NCBI RefSeq assembly: GCF_018966525.1
Contig: NZ_CP076607.1
Coordinates: 3,968,001 to 4,032,000 of the forward strand
Length of the DNA stretch: 64,000 nucleotides
Direction of reading: 5' to 3'
Source: Paenibacillus sophorae
Lineage (GTDB): Bacteria; Bacillota; Bacilli; Paenibacillales; Paenibacillaceae
Below the pieces are notes generated by a model, which worked only from the letters and a program-made list of their open reading frames with translations, made no database searches and was not told the DNA's origin. A program made the translations under genes and the position numbers. Positions 7,760 through 16,037 of the stretch are shown piece by piece. Position 1 is the stretch's first letter. Each line of letters begins with the position of its first letter.

Positions 7760-8887
7760 TTATTTCGCCTGCCTCTCAGCCTGCCGCTGTCCTTCTTCTT
7801 TTACCCGGTATCCAACCCGGAAGAACAGCTTTATCAAGGGAGGAACGGCGAAGAAGATAAAAAAAGTCCGGAACAACTGGTATCCCGCCACCATCGGCAG
7901 ATCCGCGTTCACTTCATGGGCGATCAGACTCATTTGATCCATGCCGCCGGGAGCCATGCTCAGCAGCGCGGTCGCCGGGGAGGCGTCAGTATTTACTCTA
8001 AGAAGCAGGCTTAAGAACCATGCTCCCGTAATCAGCAGCACACTGCTGCCTACAGCCAGCAAAATAGTTCGCAGCTTATGCTTCAGGTTCGCCGGCTTCA
8101 GCAGAAGTCCGACATAAACGCCGATCATGAGCTGCGCGGCAGCAAGGAGCACAGCTGGAAGCGCCGGTCCGGATCGTCCGCAAATCTGTAGAACAGCTGT
8201 ACCAATGGCAGGCCCAAGCAGATAAGGAGTCGGAAATTTAACCCTGCTGCCTGCTAACGCGCAAACCACGCACACGAGAGCAAAAGGAATAATATCGGGA
8301 AACAGGCCGGTCCAGGTCGCATGAACCGAAGCCAAAGCCGGGATGGCATCCGCTCCACCGCCGTTCAAACCGCTTAACGGACCAAATACAAGCAAAGGTA
8401 CGGAAATAATGATCATCATTAGCCGAATAACTTGGATAACCGTCACGACCGTGATGTCGATTCCTTTGGTCTCTTCCGCCAAAATAATCATTTGGGTCAA
8501 TCCGCCGGGAATGCTGCCGAGCAGCACCGTTTTGTAGTCGATACCGGATAGCCTGGCTACGACGGCAGCTATCCCGGCACACAGTATAATCAGCGCCGAG
8601 GTCATCATAAGCATGCTGGGCAGCTCAATAGAGATCTCCTTTAGCGCCGTAGCCGTCATCGCGAGTCCGATGGTATAGCCGACGATAATCATCCCCGTAT
8701 TCCTCACCGCGGGCGGCCAGGCAAAATAACCTTTTGTCACATTGGAACCGATCAGCGCCGCCATCATAGGTCCGAGCAGCCAAGGAATGGGCAGGCGCAG
8801 CAGCATGAACAAGACCCCTCCGATTACGCCGGTCAGCAGGGTAACAGTGAATCTAACGTTCGGATTATTTCGCAATCGTTTCTGCAT
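7760..8887 (-). CDS. AbrB-family (PF05145) membrane permease-like protein
   Basis: 375 residues, about 10 membrane helices in two homologous halves, as in the 'AbrB duplication' / putative ammonia-monooxygenase-regulator family. Repeat motifs are visible: PWLLGPMMAALIG in the first half and TPYLLGPAIGTAVLQICG in the second, plus GSIPGGLTQM and SMAPGGMDQMSLIA, the characteristic paired PGG motifs. The name is misleading: this is a transporter-like membrane protein, not a DNA-binding AbrB; substrate unknown. An Rrf2 regulator lies just upstream and a shared operator precedes both genes. Confidence 0.85.
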   Translation of the reverse strand: MQKRLRNNPNVRFTVTLLTGVIGGVLFMLLRLPIPWLLGPMMAALIGSNVTKGYFAWPPAVRNTGMIIVGYTIGLAMTATALKEISIELPSMLMMTSALIILCAGIAAVVARLSGIDYKTVLLGSIPGGLTQMIILAEETKGIDITVVTVIQVIRLMMIIISVPLLVFGPLSGLNGGGADAIPALASVHATWTGLFPDIIPFALVCVVCALAGSRVKFPTPYLLGPAIGTAVLQICGRSGPALPAVLLAAAQLMIGVYVGLLLKPANLKHKLRTILLAVGSSVLLITGAWFLSLLLRVNTDASPATALLSMAPGGMDQMSLIAHEVNADLPMVAGYQLFRTFFIFFAVPPLIKLFFRVGYRVKEEGQRQAERQAK

Positions 8888-8922
8888 ATCTGATTCTCTA
8901 CTCCTATAGACTTCGAGTTAAT

Positions 8923-8940
8923 TGTGCATATTTTCGCACA
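8923..8940. promoter_or_regulatory. Rrf2 operator candidate, copy upstream of the permease
   Basis: TGTGC-ATATTTTC-GCACA, an 18-bp dyad ending 36 bp before the permease start. The same half-sites with the same 8-bp spacer occur before the regulator gene at 9392-9409. Confidence 0.7.
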
Positions 8941-8956
8941 TTTTAAAATAAAAAAA

Positions 8957-9358
8957 TCACTCCATCATATCCGCCAACGTGTAGGATTCCAGCACGCGGG
9001 TAACCTGGAGTTGAATATCGGTCATTAGTTTGTCAAAGGAACCCCGGACCTTGTTCCCGAGCAGGCTGTTCTCGGTTGTCTCCAGCATCCCGTCCCACAG
9101 CGGCTCTTCTTCATGAACGGAACGGTAGACCTCAACCAGAGTGATTGATTCCGGGCGTTTGGCCAGCCGGTAGCCGCCTCCCCTGCCCTGTTTCACTTCG
9201 ATGATCCCCGAATCAGTCATACGAGACAGGATTTTGCGCAGCGCCGTCGGTTCGCAGCGAATTTGCTCGGCCATCTCGGCGCTTGAATATTGTTCTTCCA
9301 CCGAGGCGAGGATAATCAAAGCTTGAAGGCCGTAACCGAATCTTTTAACTTGAGCCAT
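8957..9358 (-). CDS. Rrf2-family transcriptional regulator
   Basis: 133 residues with an N-terminal winged helix (FGYGLQALIILA, then IRCEPTALRKILSRMTDSGII, KQGRGGGYRLAK wing), diagnostic for Rrf2. The three-Cys cluster of Fe-S-sensing members (IscR, NsrR) is absent; only one Cys, in the HTH, is present, so it likely senses something other than an Fe-S cluster. It precedes the AbrB-type permease in the same direction. Repeated operator-like dyads before both genes suggest autoregulation and control of the permease. Confidence 0.9.
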   Translation of the reverse strand: MAQVKRFGYGLQALIILASVEEQYSSAEMAEQIRCEPTALRKILSRMTDSGIIEVKQGRGGGYRLAKRPESITLVEVYRSVHEEEPLWDGMLETTENSLLGNKVRGSFDKLMTDIQLQVTRVLESYTLADMME

Positions 9359-9391
9359 ACGGTAAACTATGCTCCCCTGTAGAATAATTAA

Positions 9392-9409
9392 TGTGCAAAG
9401 TATAGCACA
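9392..9409. promoter_or_regulatory. Rrf2 operator candidate, autoregulatory copy
   Basis: TGTGC-AAAGTATA-GCACA, ending 34 bp before the rrf2-type start, at nearly the same distance as the copy before the permease. Confidence 0.7.
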
Positions 9410-9430
9410 TATAACAACCTAACCACCATC

Positions 9431-9688
9431 TCATTCATCCAGCAGCTTGGAAACGAAACTCTCAATTCGTTTAGTATATAATCGGCCCCTGTCACCGCTT
9501 TTTCCTGTCACCGCCCGGTAGATCAGCCTTTCCGTCAGTGGCAGCTTGCTATATTTGACTTCGTTGCCCAGCACTTCAGCAGCCTTGGCTCTCAAATACA
9601 TGCTCTCCGGAAAGGAACGCAGAAGCTCCAGCCCGGCCTTATCCTCTGACTCGCCTCTTTCATGGGCTTTCTTCCTCTCTACGTACAT
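9431..9688 (-). pseudogene. C-terminal remnant of a flavodoxin-domain protein
   Basis: 85-codon frame. From about residue 22 it resembles the C-terminus of HemG-like flavodoxin-domain proteins: SFPESMYLRAKAAEVLG, then LPLTERLIYRAVTGK and a final helix. The FMN-binding N-terminus is missing. The ATG (9688) lies inside the 3' end of the membrane-protein gene, overlapping it by 29 bp. Flavodoxin genes of this kind often sit with a TetR regulator and a membrane protein, as here. I infer a deletion remnant; a short functional protein is not excluded. Confidence 0.45.
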
Positions 9689-10532
9689 TTTTCAGTATGA
9701 CGACCATACAACAGATCATGCCTATATTAAAAGCCGGAAACAGAATCATCTCCACCGGAGATACATATACCCCCGCCCAAATCATTGCCGCCAGCATAGC
9801 CGAAATGGAAGTCAGCAAAGTCATAGCCTTCACGATGACGACGGACGCGAGCAGATAGCCGAAGGATTTCCTGCGAATGAGCATCACTCCGGCCAGAACG
9901 GAACCCGGAACCAGAATACCCAGATCCATCGCCTGAATAACCAAGGTACTGTAATGCTCCAAACCTTGCGGCGGCGCGCCCGAGGTAAGCGAACCCGCTA
10001 TTTTGCCCAGCCAGAGCATCGCCACGGCAAAAGCTATAAACAGCAGGTAGGCTCCAATCACTTTAACCGGAAGCCCCGGCCCAAAATGCCCGGAAATCCG
10101 GCTATAGTCGAAAGAGATCATCGTTAATATGAAGGCATATAGAGTTAGCGACATTAAGGCCACATATATGAGGAATAAGGCATTGTACGATAGAAAGGAG
10201 TAGGACATATACGTGTACAAAAAATAGCCAAGCGTCCCGATCAGCAGCAGTCTTCCCCTAAAGCTTCCCCTCAACGACAACGCCGCTGAAACCGCAAGCA
10301 GCGGAATGCCCACAAACAGGGTGACCGCGTCCTGACCTCTCGCCTGCGCGGCCATGGATACCGAGTCGTACTGGTACACACCATGACCATCAAGCTCCAC
10401 CTGTTCCCCCCTTACGGAAGTAAACATATGCTTGCCCGTTCCGCCGCCGGAAAATAGACCATACCCCGCCGCAACTGCTGCCAGCACGATAATAAGTACG
10501 GACAAAAATAATACGATCTTTCCATTTTTCAT
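9660..10532 (-). CDS. Hypothetical multi-pass membrane protein
   Basis: 290 residues, about 8 hydrophobic helices. The N-terminal helix (VLFLSVLIIVLAAVAAGYGL) is followed by an extracytoplasmic segment of about 60 residues, then six or seven more helices. No catalytic motif is recognised. It lies 27 bp downstream of the TetR gene in the same direction, probably its regulatory target, and is followed by the flavodoxin remnant. It was likely a TetR-membrane protein-flavodoxin operon. Confidence 0.7.
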   Translation of the reverse strand: MKNGKIVLFLSVLIIVLAAVAAGYGLFSGGGTGKHMFTSVRGEQVELDGHGVYQYDSVSMAAQARGQDAVTLFVGIPLLAVSAALSLRGSFRGRLLLIGTLGYFLYTYMSYSFLSYNALFLIYVALMSLTLYAFILTMISFDYSRISGHFGPGLPVKVIGAYLLFIAFAVAMLWLGKIAGSLTSGAPPQGLEHYSTLVIQAMDLGILVPGSVLAGVMLIRRKSFGYLLASVVIVKAMTLLTSISAMLAAMIWAGVYVSPVEMILFPAFNIGMICCMVVILKNVRREEESP

Positions 10533-10559
10533 CAGCTTCCCTTACGCCTCCGCCGTTTC

Positions 10560-11180
10560 TTATAAATGGCCGACCATAATCAGCGTCGTGTCCAGATAAT
10601 GACTGATTAACCGTTCTTTCTGTTCCACGGGAAGGTCCTTCTCCACCGTCAGACGCAGGATCAGCCCGAACGCCCCGCTCCATATCACTTGGGCCGTCCG
10701 CTCCAAATAATCGTCATCCTTCTCTTTCAGATGCCCGAAGCTGCGGAGCAGCCGGAAGAGCAAGCTTAGCGCCTCTCGCTGCGATGCAGCCCCGCGAAAC
10801 AGCACCGCAGTATGGGACAGAACGGAAGGAGATTCGTTAAGCATAATGTCCCGGTAACGGACGCCGTCCGCAAGCGAAGTCTCAATAAAACGCCGCATCG
10901 TCTGCGCGAATACAAACTCCGGCTGTGTCTCCTTGGCACTGACAGCATTCAGGTCCGAAACCATCTCTAAATAGCCGTGCTTCAGGAGCTGTTCAATAAT
11001 GGCTTCCTTGCCTGCAAAATAATGATAAATAATGCCCGGCGAATATTCGATGTGTTTCGCAATCTTCCGGATGGATAAGCGCTCCAGTCCCTCCTCCGCC
11101 GCGATGAGGCCTGCCGCATCCAAAATCGCCTGCCGCATCTCATCCCGCTCTCGCTCTTGCCGCTCTTGGCGTTTCGTCAT
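10560..11180 (-). CDS. TetR/AcrR-family transcriptional regulator
   Basis: 206 residues. The N-terminal helix-turn-helix is typical: AILDAAGLIAAEEGLERLSI, RKIAKHIEYSPGIIYHYFAGKEAI. The C-terminal helical domain (residues 70-206) would bind an unknown ligand. GGAGG lies 9 nt before the ATG. First gene of the operon with the membrane protein; direct repeats just upstream look like its operator. Confidence 0.92.
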   Translation of the reverse strand: MTKRQERQERERDEMRQAILDAAGLIAAEEGLERLSIRKIAKHIEYSPGIIYHYFAGKEAIIEQLLKHGYLEMVSDLNAVSAKETQPEFVFAQTMRRFIETSLADGVRYRDIMLNESPSVLSHTAVLFRGAASQREALSLLFRLLRSFGHLKEKDDDYLERTAQVIWSGAFGLILRLTVEKDLPVEQKERLISHYLDTTLIMVGHL

Positions 11181-11211
11181 GGTTCGAGCCTCCTTTCAAT
11201 TATCGTTAAAT

Positions 11212-11242
11212 AGTGTTTAGTATGTTGAACAGTGTTCAGTAT
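11212..11242. promoter_or_regulatory. TetR operator candidate (direct and inverted repeats)
   Basis: AGTGTTTAGTAT (11212-11223) and AGTGTTCAGTAT (11231-11242) are 12-bp direct repeats with one mismatch. A dyad TGAACA-G-TGTTCA (11226-11238) overlaps the second. They lie 32-62 bp upstream of the tetR-type start. Confidence 0.6.
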
Positions 11243-11307
11243 AGTGCTTACCCAGATTGCTGTCAATGAGCTTTTTGCCATCCTATTCGCATGTGTAACT
11301 TGCTGAA

Positions 11308-11343
11308 CAGAAAAAAGGCAACCCGGTTAAATACCAGATTGCC
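11308..11343 (-). terminator. Terminator of the GNAT gene
   Basis: Stem built from GGCAA...GGTT and AACC-like/TTGCC arms (11317-11343); on the minus strand it is followed by a run of six T (11316-11311). Confidence 0.7.
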
Positions 11344-11361
11344 GTACCTGCTCCTGTCTGT

Positions 11362-11871
11362 TTATTTATTGATCCTGCCGACGTTCAGGGTGCTGAAGTA
11401 TTGGCTCGGGTTGCCCTGCCGCGAATTGAATTTTTCCCGGAAAGCCCCGTTCGTATATTCGCCGATAACCCTGTGCCAGAAGCTGCGGGCGGGCGAGTTG
11501 GCGCGGATCTGGGAGACCTTCCAATCGCCGGGGAACATTTCGAACAGCAGATGCGCCGCCCATGTTCCGACGCCGGAACGGCGGTATTTTGGCATAACAA
11601 AAAACTCCGTCATGTAAAACTGTCCTTCGCTGCTTCGCAGCAGGCGGTCAACGAGCGCAAAACCTGCCGGATGATTGTCACATGTAATAAGATAAGCATA
11701 TTTGTTATGGCCGCTGTTCCAGTAGGCTTCCAGGCCCGGATATGCAGGGTACTCGCCGTCCCGGTTCACATCCAGGTCCAGGTATCTTGTAAAGTCGTAC
11801 AAATAGAACTGCATCAGTCTGCTGATAATCTGCTTCCGTTCTGCAGGAACCAGTTCGAGTCCAAGTTCCAA
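11362..11871 (-). CDS. GNAT-family N-acetyltransferase
   Basis: 169 residues if started at TTG 11871, which has AGAGGTG 7 nt upstream; the frame is open to 12030 but the extra N-terminus looks non-coding and would overlap xerS. GNAT features: YAYLITCDNHPAGFALV beta strands, and the acetyl-CoA loop in MPKYRRSGVGTWAAHLLFE (motif A, R/Q-x-x-G-x-G/A). The C-terminus ends with a typical strand and helix. Substrate unknown. Divergent from xerS; own terminator. Confidence 0.8.
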   Translation of the reverse strand: MELGLELVPAERKQIISRLMQFYLYDFTRYLDLDVNRDGEYPAYPGLEAYWNSGHNKYAYLITCDNHPAGFALVDRLLRSSEGQFYMTEFFVMPKYRRSGVGTWAAHLLFEMFPGDWKVSQIRANSPARSFWHRVIGEYTNGAFREKFNSRQGNPSQYFSTLNVGRINK

Positions 11872-12022
11872 GGGATTCACCTCTGCATGTCTCTTTTTTG
11901 CTATTATTTCACATGATATAACTTTGAACCCTCCGGAGCAAGGCGGGACGCCAAAAGAAAATTCAGCCCGAACATGATAATATAGTAGGCAGAACAAAGA
12001 ATCTGTGAATAAAGGTGACCTC

Positions 12023-13105
12023 ATGAGCATTCAAAAACTGAGCGACCGAAAACATCTGGAGCAAAAGCTGCCGTCGATGCCTTGGTTCGTACAGCAGTTC
12101 ATCGATTACAAGCTGCCGGACCTCTCTCCCTCCACCCTGCTGGAATACGTGCGGGATTATGAATCCTTTTTCGGTTGGCTGCGCGCGGAAGGATTGTCGC
12201 AGGCCGAAGGCAATGCAGATATAACTCTGCTGGATCTGGAGACGCTCCATATGGACAGCGTTGTCGGCTATCGCCTGCACCTGACCACCCGGACGGAAGG
12301 CACGAATTCAAAAATTACCGTTTCAAGGAAGCTGTCCGCCCTCCGCTCCCTGTTTCATTATCTTAGCCAGATCGCCGAAGACGAGAACTTCTATCCCTTG
12401 CTGAAGCGCAATATTATGGCCAAGGTTGAGATCAAGCGCATTCACAAGCCGAAGGATACCGCGGCCAGGCTGAAAGGAAAAATACTGGAAGAGGATGAGC
12501 TGCTCGAATTTGTCGGCTATATCCTTGAAGGCTATGGACGAGATGTGGAAGGCAATAAGCAGGCGTATTACGCTTTCCAGTTGAACCGTGAGCGGGATGC
12601 CTGTATTGCAGGTCTCATCCTCAACTCAGGGCTGCGTGTATCGGAAATCGTCAATATGAATATGGATGACCTGGATCTGAACAACAAGCTGCTGTATGTG
12701 TTCCGCAAAGGACATAATGACGAGACCTTTAAGACGCCTGTGTATTTCCGCGAGCAGGCCAAGGATGATCTGCAGCTGTATTTGAGCCTCCGGCAGTCCC
12801 GGTACAAGACGCCCAAGAAGGAAAAGGCGCTGTTCGTGACGAAGCCCAACGGCAGCCAGGAAGGCAAGCGTATGACCAAACGGGCCATTCAGGCAATGAT
12901 CATCAAGTACGCCAAGCGGTTTGGCAAGCCCTACTTAACCGTCCACAAGCTGCGGCATTCTTTCGCAACCGATTATTATTTGCAGAACGACATTTACAAG
13001 ACCAAGGAACAGCTCGGTCACGCTTCCACCGAGACGACCGAGGTGTATGCCCATTTGACCGACAAAACGATGTCCGAAGCCATTGAGCGGCGGTTCGAAT
13101 CCTGA
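12023..13105 (+). CDS. xerS: Tyrosine recombinase XerS
   Basis: 360 residues, the length of XerS. N-terminal SAM-like core-binding domain (residues 15-130), C-terminal catalytic domain with the expected residues: Arg in NSGLRVSEI, His-x-x-Arg in VHKLRHSFATDYY, His in LGHASTETTEVYAHL and its nucleophilic Tyr. XerS proteins resolve chromosome dimers at dif in streptococci; in Paenibacillus-type genomes they may be additional to XerC/D. ATG 12023 follows AAAGGTG by 5 nt; the frame opens 18 nt earlier. No dif-like site was found next to it, and nothing suggests a prophage. Confidence 0.9.
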   Translation: MSIQKLSDRKHLEQKLPSMPWFVQQFIDYKLPDLSPSTLLEYVRDYESFFGWLRAEGLSQAEGNADITLLDLETLHMDSVVGYRLHLTTRTEGTNSKITVSRKLSALRSLFHYLSQIAEDENFYPLLKRNIMAKVEIKRIHKPKDTAARLKGKILEEDELLEFVGYILEGYGRDVEGNKQAYYAFQLNRERDACIAGLILNSGLRVSEIVNMNMDDLDLNNKLLYVFRKGHNDETFKTPVYFREQAKDDLQLYLSLRQSRYKTPKKEKALFVTKPNGSQEGKRMTKRAIQAMIIKYAKRFGKPYLTVHKLRHSFATDYYLQNDIYKTKEQLGHASTETTEVYAHLTDKTMSEAIERRFES

Positions 13106-13110
13106 CAGTC

Positions 13111-13156
13111 GGCTGCTTCACGTATCCGGCCGGGGATGCGCGAAAGCAGCCTTTTT
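13111..13156 (+). terminator. Terminator of xerS
   Basis: GGCTGCTT (13111-13118) pairs with AAGCAGCC (13144-13151), followed by five T. An inner stem CGTATCC/GGATGCG extends it. Confidence 0.85.
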
Positions 13157-13241
13157 CCGTTTGATGAAACGGCTGCAGGTGGCCTGAGCAGCAGGTTTGC
13201 TGAGATCAAGTATGCGGACGTGAGGGATCATGCGGTTTCTG

Positions 13242-13267
13242 TTGTGAATTTTTCATATGTTGAAATT
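13242..13267. repeat. 26-bp repeat, copy 2, overlapping the mobB stop
   Basis: Exact copy of 6051-6076. The mobB stop codon (13253-13255) lies inside it, so the last residues of MobB are encoded by the repeat. Confidence 0.7.
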
Positions 13268-13942
13268 TTGAAAAAAGGATCGTTCCCGCCATAAATATTC
13301 GGCGATTTCGGATATATCGTTGATTCCAAACCGCCGCTGACCTTCCGGAAGACATCTCGCGATAGACCCAGAAGGATCTTCCCAAATTGCAGCTGCCGCC
13401 ACTCCAGGCAGCCGTGCAGTCAGTTCTAAATCCGCTGCATTCCGTATCAGGACGATCTTTGGATACGGTTCCTCCTTGAAGCCTTCTACAAGCACATAAT
13501 CATAGTGCATAAAAGCTTTTATCAATTCCGCCAGCTCTCTGCTCCTGGATTCAAATATAAAGGACTGTTCTGTCCCCGTGATGGCGACCGCCCTGGCCCC
13601 CGCTTCCCGCTGCCGCCATGTATCGGTTCCCGGACGGTCGGTCTCAAAGCCGTGGACATCATGTTTAATGACGGCAACGCTGCAACCCTTGGACTGAAGC
13701 AGCTGGATCAATTCGCAAATAAGCGTTGTTTTGCCGCTGTTTTTGTAACCTACAACCTGGCAGACCGCAGGCCGGAAGGAAGACTGCTCGCTCCTCACGC
13801 TCCCGTCTGCATAATTGCTTCGGGAGTCCGTACGAGCGCCGGAAACGGGCAAAGGTGCGGATGTTGGAGTTCTCCTCACCCGCCCCGACCGCCGAAATCC
13901 CCTGCCCGAGACCATTCCTCTGCTTCCCAAAGGCCTCCTCAT
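13253..13942 (-). CDS. mobB: Molybdopterin-guanine dinucleotide biosynthesis adapter MobB
   Basis: 229 residues. The P-loop GTPase MobB domain starts near residue 58 (VCQVVGYKNSGKTTLICELI, Walker A) and includes VAVIKHDVHGFE and DYVLVEGFKEEPYPKIVL. MobB assists attachment of GMP or a later step of molybdenum cofactor synthesis. The first 57 residues are an Arg/Ser-rich extension absent from ordinary MobB (about 170 residues). ATG 13942 overlaps the moeA stop as ATGA, indicating translational coupling. The real start could lie further in, but no ribosome site marks one. Confidence 0.88.
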   Translation of the reverse strand: MRRPLGSRGMVSGRGFRRSGRVRRTPTSAPLPVSGARTDSRSNYADGSVRSEQSSFRPAVCQVVGYKNSGKTTLICELIQLLQSKGCSVAVIKHDVHGFETDRPGTDTWRQREAGARAVAITGTEQSFIFESRSRELAELIKAFMHYDYVLVEGFKEEPYPKIVLIRNAADLELTARLPGVAAAAIWEDPSGSIARCLPEGQRRFGINDISEIAEYLWRERSFFQNFNI

Positions 13943-15201
13943 GGCAGCTTAATCACCTGGACCTTCGTCCCGGCGGTCAATCCGCGCTCTTCGGGAGGCA
14001 CGATGATCAGGCAATCGCTGTCCTTGATCGTGACCATGACAGACGATGCGTCGAGTGCGGCCGGATAGGCATAGACATTCCCGTCAGGCAACTCCAGACG
14101 GGCCCGCACGAAGCGTGTATAATTGTTGACCTTGGAATAGTCAGCACCAAGGATCACCGTCCATTCCGGAAGGAACGGTTCCGTCGCCCCCTGCATGGAA
14201 GCGATGGCTGGACGGGCGAACAACTGGAAGCCGATATAACTGGCGCCGGGATTACCGGAGAGCGCAAGCAGCACTTTGCCGCCCCGCACCGCGGCCGTTG
14301 TGACGCTGCCCGGCCGCATGGCGACTTTGTTGAACAGCATATCCCCCGCTTCTTCGCGTACCAGGTCGCCCATAATATCGTAATCGCCAACCGAAACCCC
14401 TCCGGTTGTAATCACCAGGTCGTAAGTTTCCAGTGCCATTTGCACCTTGCTCCGGGCAAGATCGAGATCATCGGCAATGGCGCCAAGCATCACCGGCTCG
14501 CCCCCCGCTTCTCTAACCAGCGCCTCCAGCATTGGGGAATTGCTGTTGCGGATTTTGCCGGGCTGAAGCGGCTCCTTCACATCCAGCAGTTCACTGCCTG
14601 TGGCGAATACGCCAACCTTCGGCCTGCGGATAACCGGCACGTCGGATATACCAAACGTCGCCAGCACGGCGATATCTCCTGCCGCAATCTTACGGCCGGC
14701 CGCTAACACGAGATCCCCCTCGCTTATCTCCAGACCCCGCGGTGTAACATTGCGGCCGCTTAGAATCGGCTTGCGGATACCGACTTGAGGAACGCCGTTA
14801 AGCTCGCGGGTTTCCGTCGCCTCCAGCATGACGACGGCGTCGGCGCCCTCCGGCACCTGCGCCCCGGTCATAATCCGCGCCGCCGTTCCGGAGATAATCT
14901 CCCCAGACGGCACCGAGCCGCAGGGGATGTTGTCGACTACATTCAGCCACACTGTCCCGCCTTCGCGGCAGTTCGCCGTATCTGCGGAGACGACGGCATA
15001 GCCGTCCATTCCCGAACGGTTGAATGCGGGAAAAGGATGCGGCGCAGCAACATTATCCGCCAAATACCGTCCCGGAGCCGCTTCAAGCGGTACGGTCTCG
15101 CTCTCGAGCCTCGCCGCGTATGCCATGATTTTCATCTGAGCTTCCTTAACCTGCAGCGCTTTGCGCCCAAACTTATTGTCCATTGGTTCCCGGTTTGCCA
15201 T
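13939..15201 (-). CDS. moeA: Molybdopterin molybdenumtransferase MoeA
   Basis: 420 residues. Inserts molybdate into adenylylated molybdopterin. Signatures: PHPFPAFNRSGMDGYAVVS (N-terminal MoeA motif), RIMTGAQVPEGADAVVMLE, the MoCF-binding TTGGVSVGDYD, and LSGNPGASYIGFQLF. ATG 15201 follows GGGAGGAA by 6 nt; the frame opens at 15246. Coupled to mobB by ATGA. No other cofactor genes are in the window. Confidence 0.95.
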   Translation of the reverse strand: MANREPMDNKFGRKALQVKEAQMKIMAYAARLESETVPLEAAPGRYLADNVAAPHPFPAFNRSGMDGYAVVSADTANCREGGTVWLNVVDNIPCGSVPSGEIISGTAARIMTGAQVPEGADAVVMLEATETRELNGVPQVGIRKPILSGRNVTPRGLEISEGDLVLAAGRKIAAGDIAVLATFGISDVPVIRRPKVGVFATGSELLDVKEPLQPGKIRNSNSPMLEALVREAGGEPVMLGAIADDLDLARSKVQMALETYDLVITTGGVSVGDYDIMGDLVREEAGDMLFNKVAMRPGSVTTAAVRGGKVLLALSGNPGASYIGFQLFARPAIASMQGATEPFLPEWTVILGADYSKVNNYTRFVRARLELPDGNVYAYPAALDASSVMVTIKDSDCLIIVPPEERGLTAGTKVQVIKLP

Positions 15202-15316
15202 CACTGGTTCCTCCCGATTCTGTTCTCTATCTAATGCAACCGCCAAAATATTGCCAAGCGTAGATTTCTCGCTCTATTGTATCACACAGAATGTGATGTT
15301 CCGAGTCCAGCAGACG

Positions 15317-15346
15317 ACGCATGGGCAGTTCACGCATGGGCAGTTC
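15317..15346. repeat. 15-bp tandem duplication
   Basis: ACGCATGGGCAGTTC twice in direct contact (15317-15331, 15332-15346) between moeA and the DUF4178 gene. Probably a slippage duplication. Confidence 0.8.
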
Positions 15347-15356
15347 AGACCATAGA

Positions 15357-15389
15357 AAAAGCAGGAATCCGCAAAGGCATTCCTGCTTA
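15357..15389 (-). terminator. Terminator of the pspA-DUF4178 operon
   Basis: AAGCAGGAAT (15359-15368) pairs with ATTCCTGCTT (15379-15388); the minus strand continues with TTTTTC. Confidence 0.8.
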
Positions 15390-15421
15390 TCGTCATGTCC
15401 AGCTAATTTGGATTCACGCGC

Positions 15422-15928
15422 TTACGCGCCCCGGATTACTCTCACGTCTCCGGGAATGATTTTTTCACCTTCGTACAGCATAAAGCGCCCGTTCTGCCAT
15501 TCGATCCGGAGCAGGTGGCCTTCATCCGACTGGTACTGCCACACATGCTGGTCGCCCGCGTTCATAAAAGGCGTCTGTCCTGCAGCGGACACATGACCTT
15601 CATACTCTTCCTCCAGATAATATACAATATCATCCAATTCCATCGTGGCGGGAACCTCCGATAGACTGTCCAGGCGGCCGTCGATTGCCTTGTACAGCGC
15701 ATATCTCAGCTCTTCCCTCTGCTCAATATGCAAATAGGCGATTGCCGTGCCATCGCGCAGCGTCAACAGCGCCGCATTCCGGCCGAAATTGCTTACGCGC
15801 CCCGTCACCTCATAGGTGACAAGCGAGACTTCGCAAATATCGCCGGGCGCCAGCTGCAGCATGCTCTTTTCCCGCAATGGCGGCTCATCCTTCGCGAACA
15901 AATTGCCAATACGCTTCCATATACTCAT
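15422..15928 (-). CDS. DUF4178-type protein, PspA partner
   Basis: 168 residues from ATG 15928 (GAGGGAGGA upstream; the longer frame is rejected). All-beta protein without membrane helices, with motifs fitting DUF4178-like proteins: LQLAPGDICEVSLVTYEVTG, DIVYYLEEEYEG, and HVWQYQSDEGHLLRIEWQNG. It lies 109 bp downstream of pspA in the same direction and shares its terminator. Genes of this family commonly travel with PspA homologues; the molecular role is unknown. Confidence 0.65.
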   Translation of the reverse strand: MSIWKRIGNLFAKDEPPLREKSMLQLAPGDICEVSLVTYEVTGRVSNFGRNAALLTLRDGTAIAYLHIEQREELRYALYKAIDGRLDSLSEVPATMELDDIVYYLEEEYEGHVSAAGQTPFMNAGDQHVWQYQSDEGHLLRIEWQNGRFMLYEGEKIIPGDVRVIRGA

Positions 15929-16037
15929 CAAGGTATCCTCCCTCTCATGACACGTCAGTGCAAAACGGAGGAGAAACGGCACCGCCGTCTCTCCTCCATC
16001 TGCATACCCGGACCGCTAACCTTTGCGGGAGTACCCG

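Noticed and set aside
11872..12030. N-terminal extension of the GNAT gene
   Set aside because: Not GNAT-like, overlaps the xerS start, and a ribosome site marks TTG 11871.
12023..13105. Prophage or integrative element marked by the recombinase
   Set aside because: XerS is a chromosome-dimer type recombinase with housekeeping neighbours; no phage genes or attachment repeats seen.
13726..14706. 326-codon plus-strand frame opposite moeA
   Set aside because: Antisense to two well-recognised genes; no start signal or homology.
15317..15346. CRISPR-like repeat
   Set aside because: Only two adjacent 15-bp units and no spacers.
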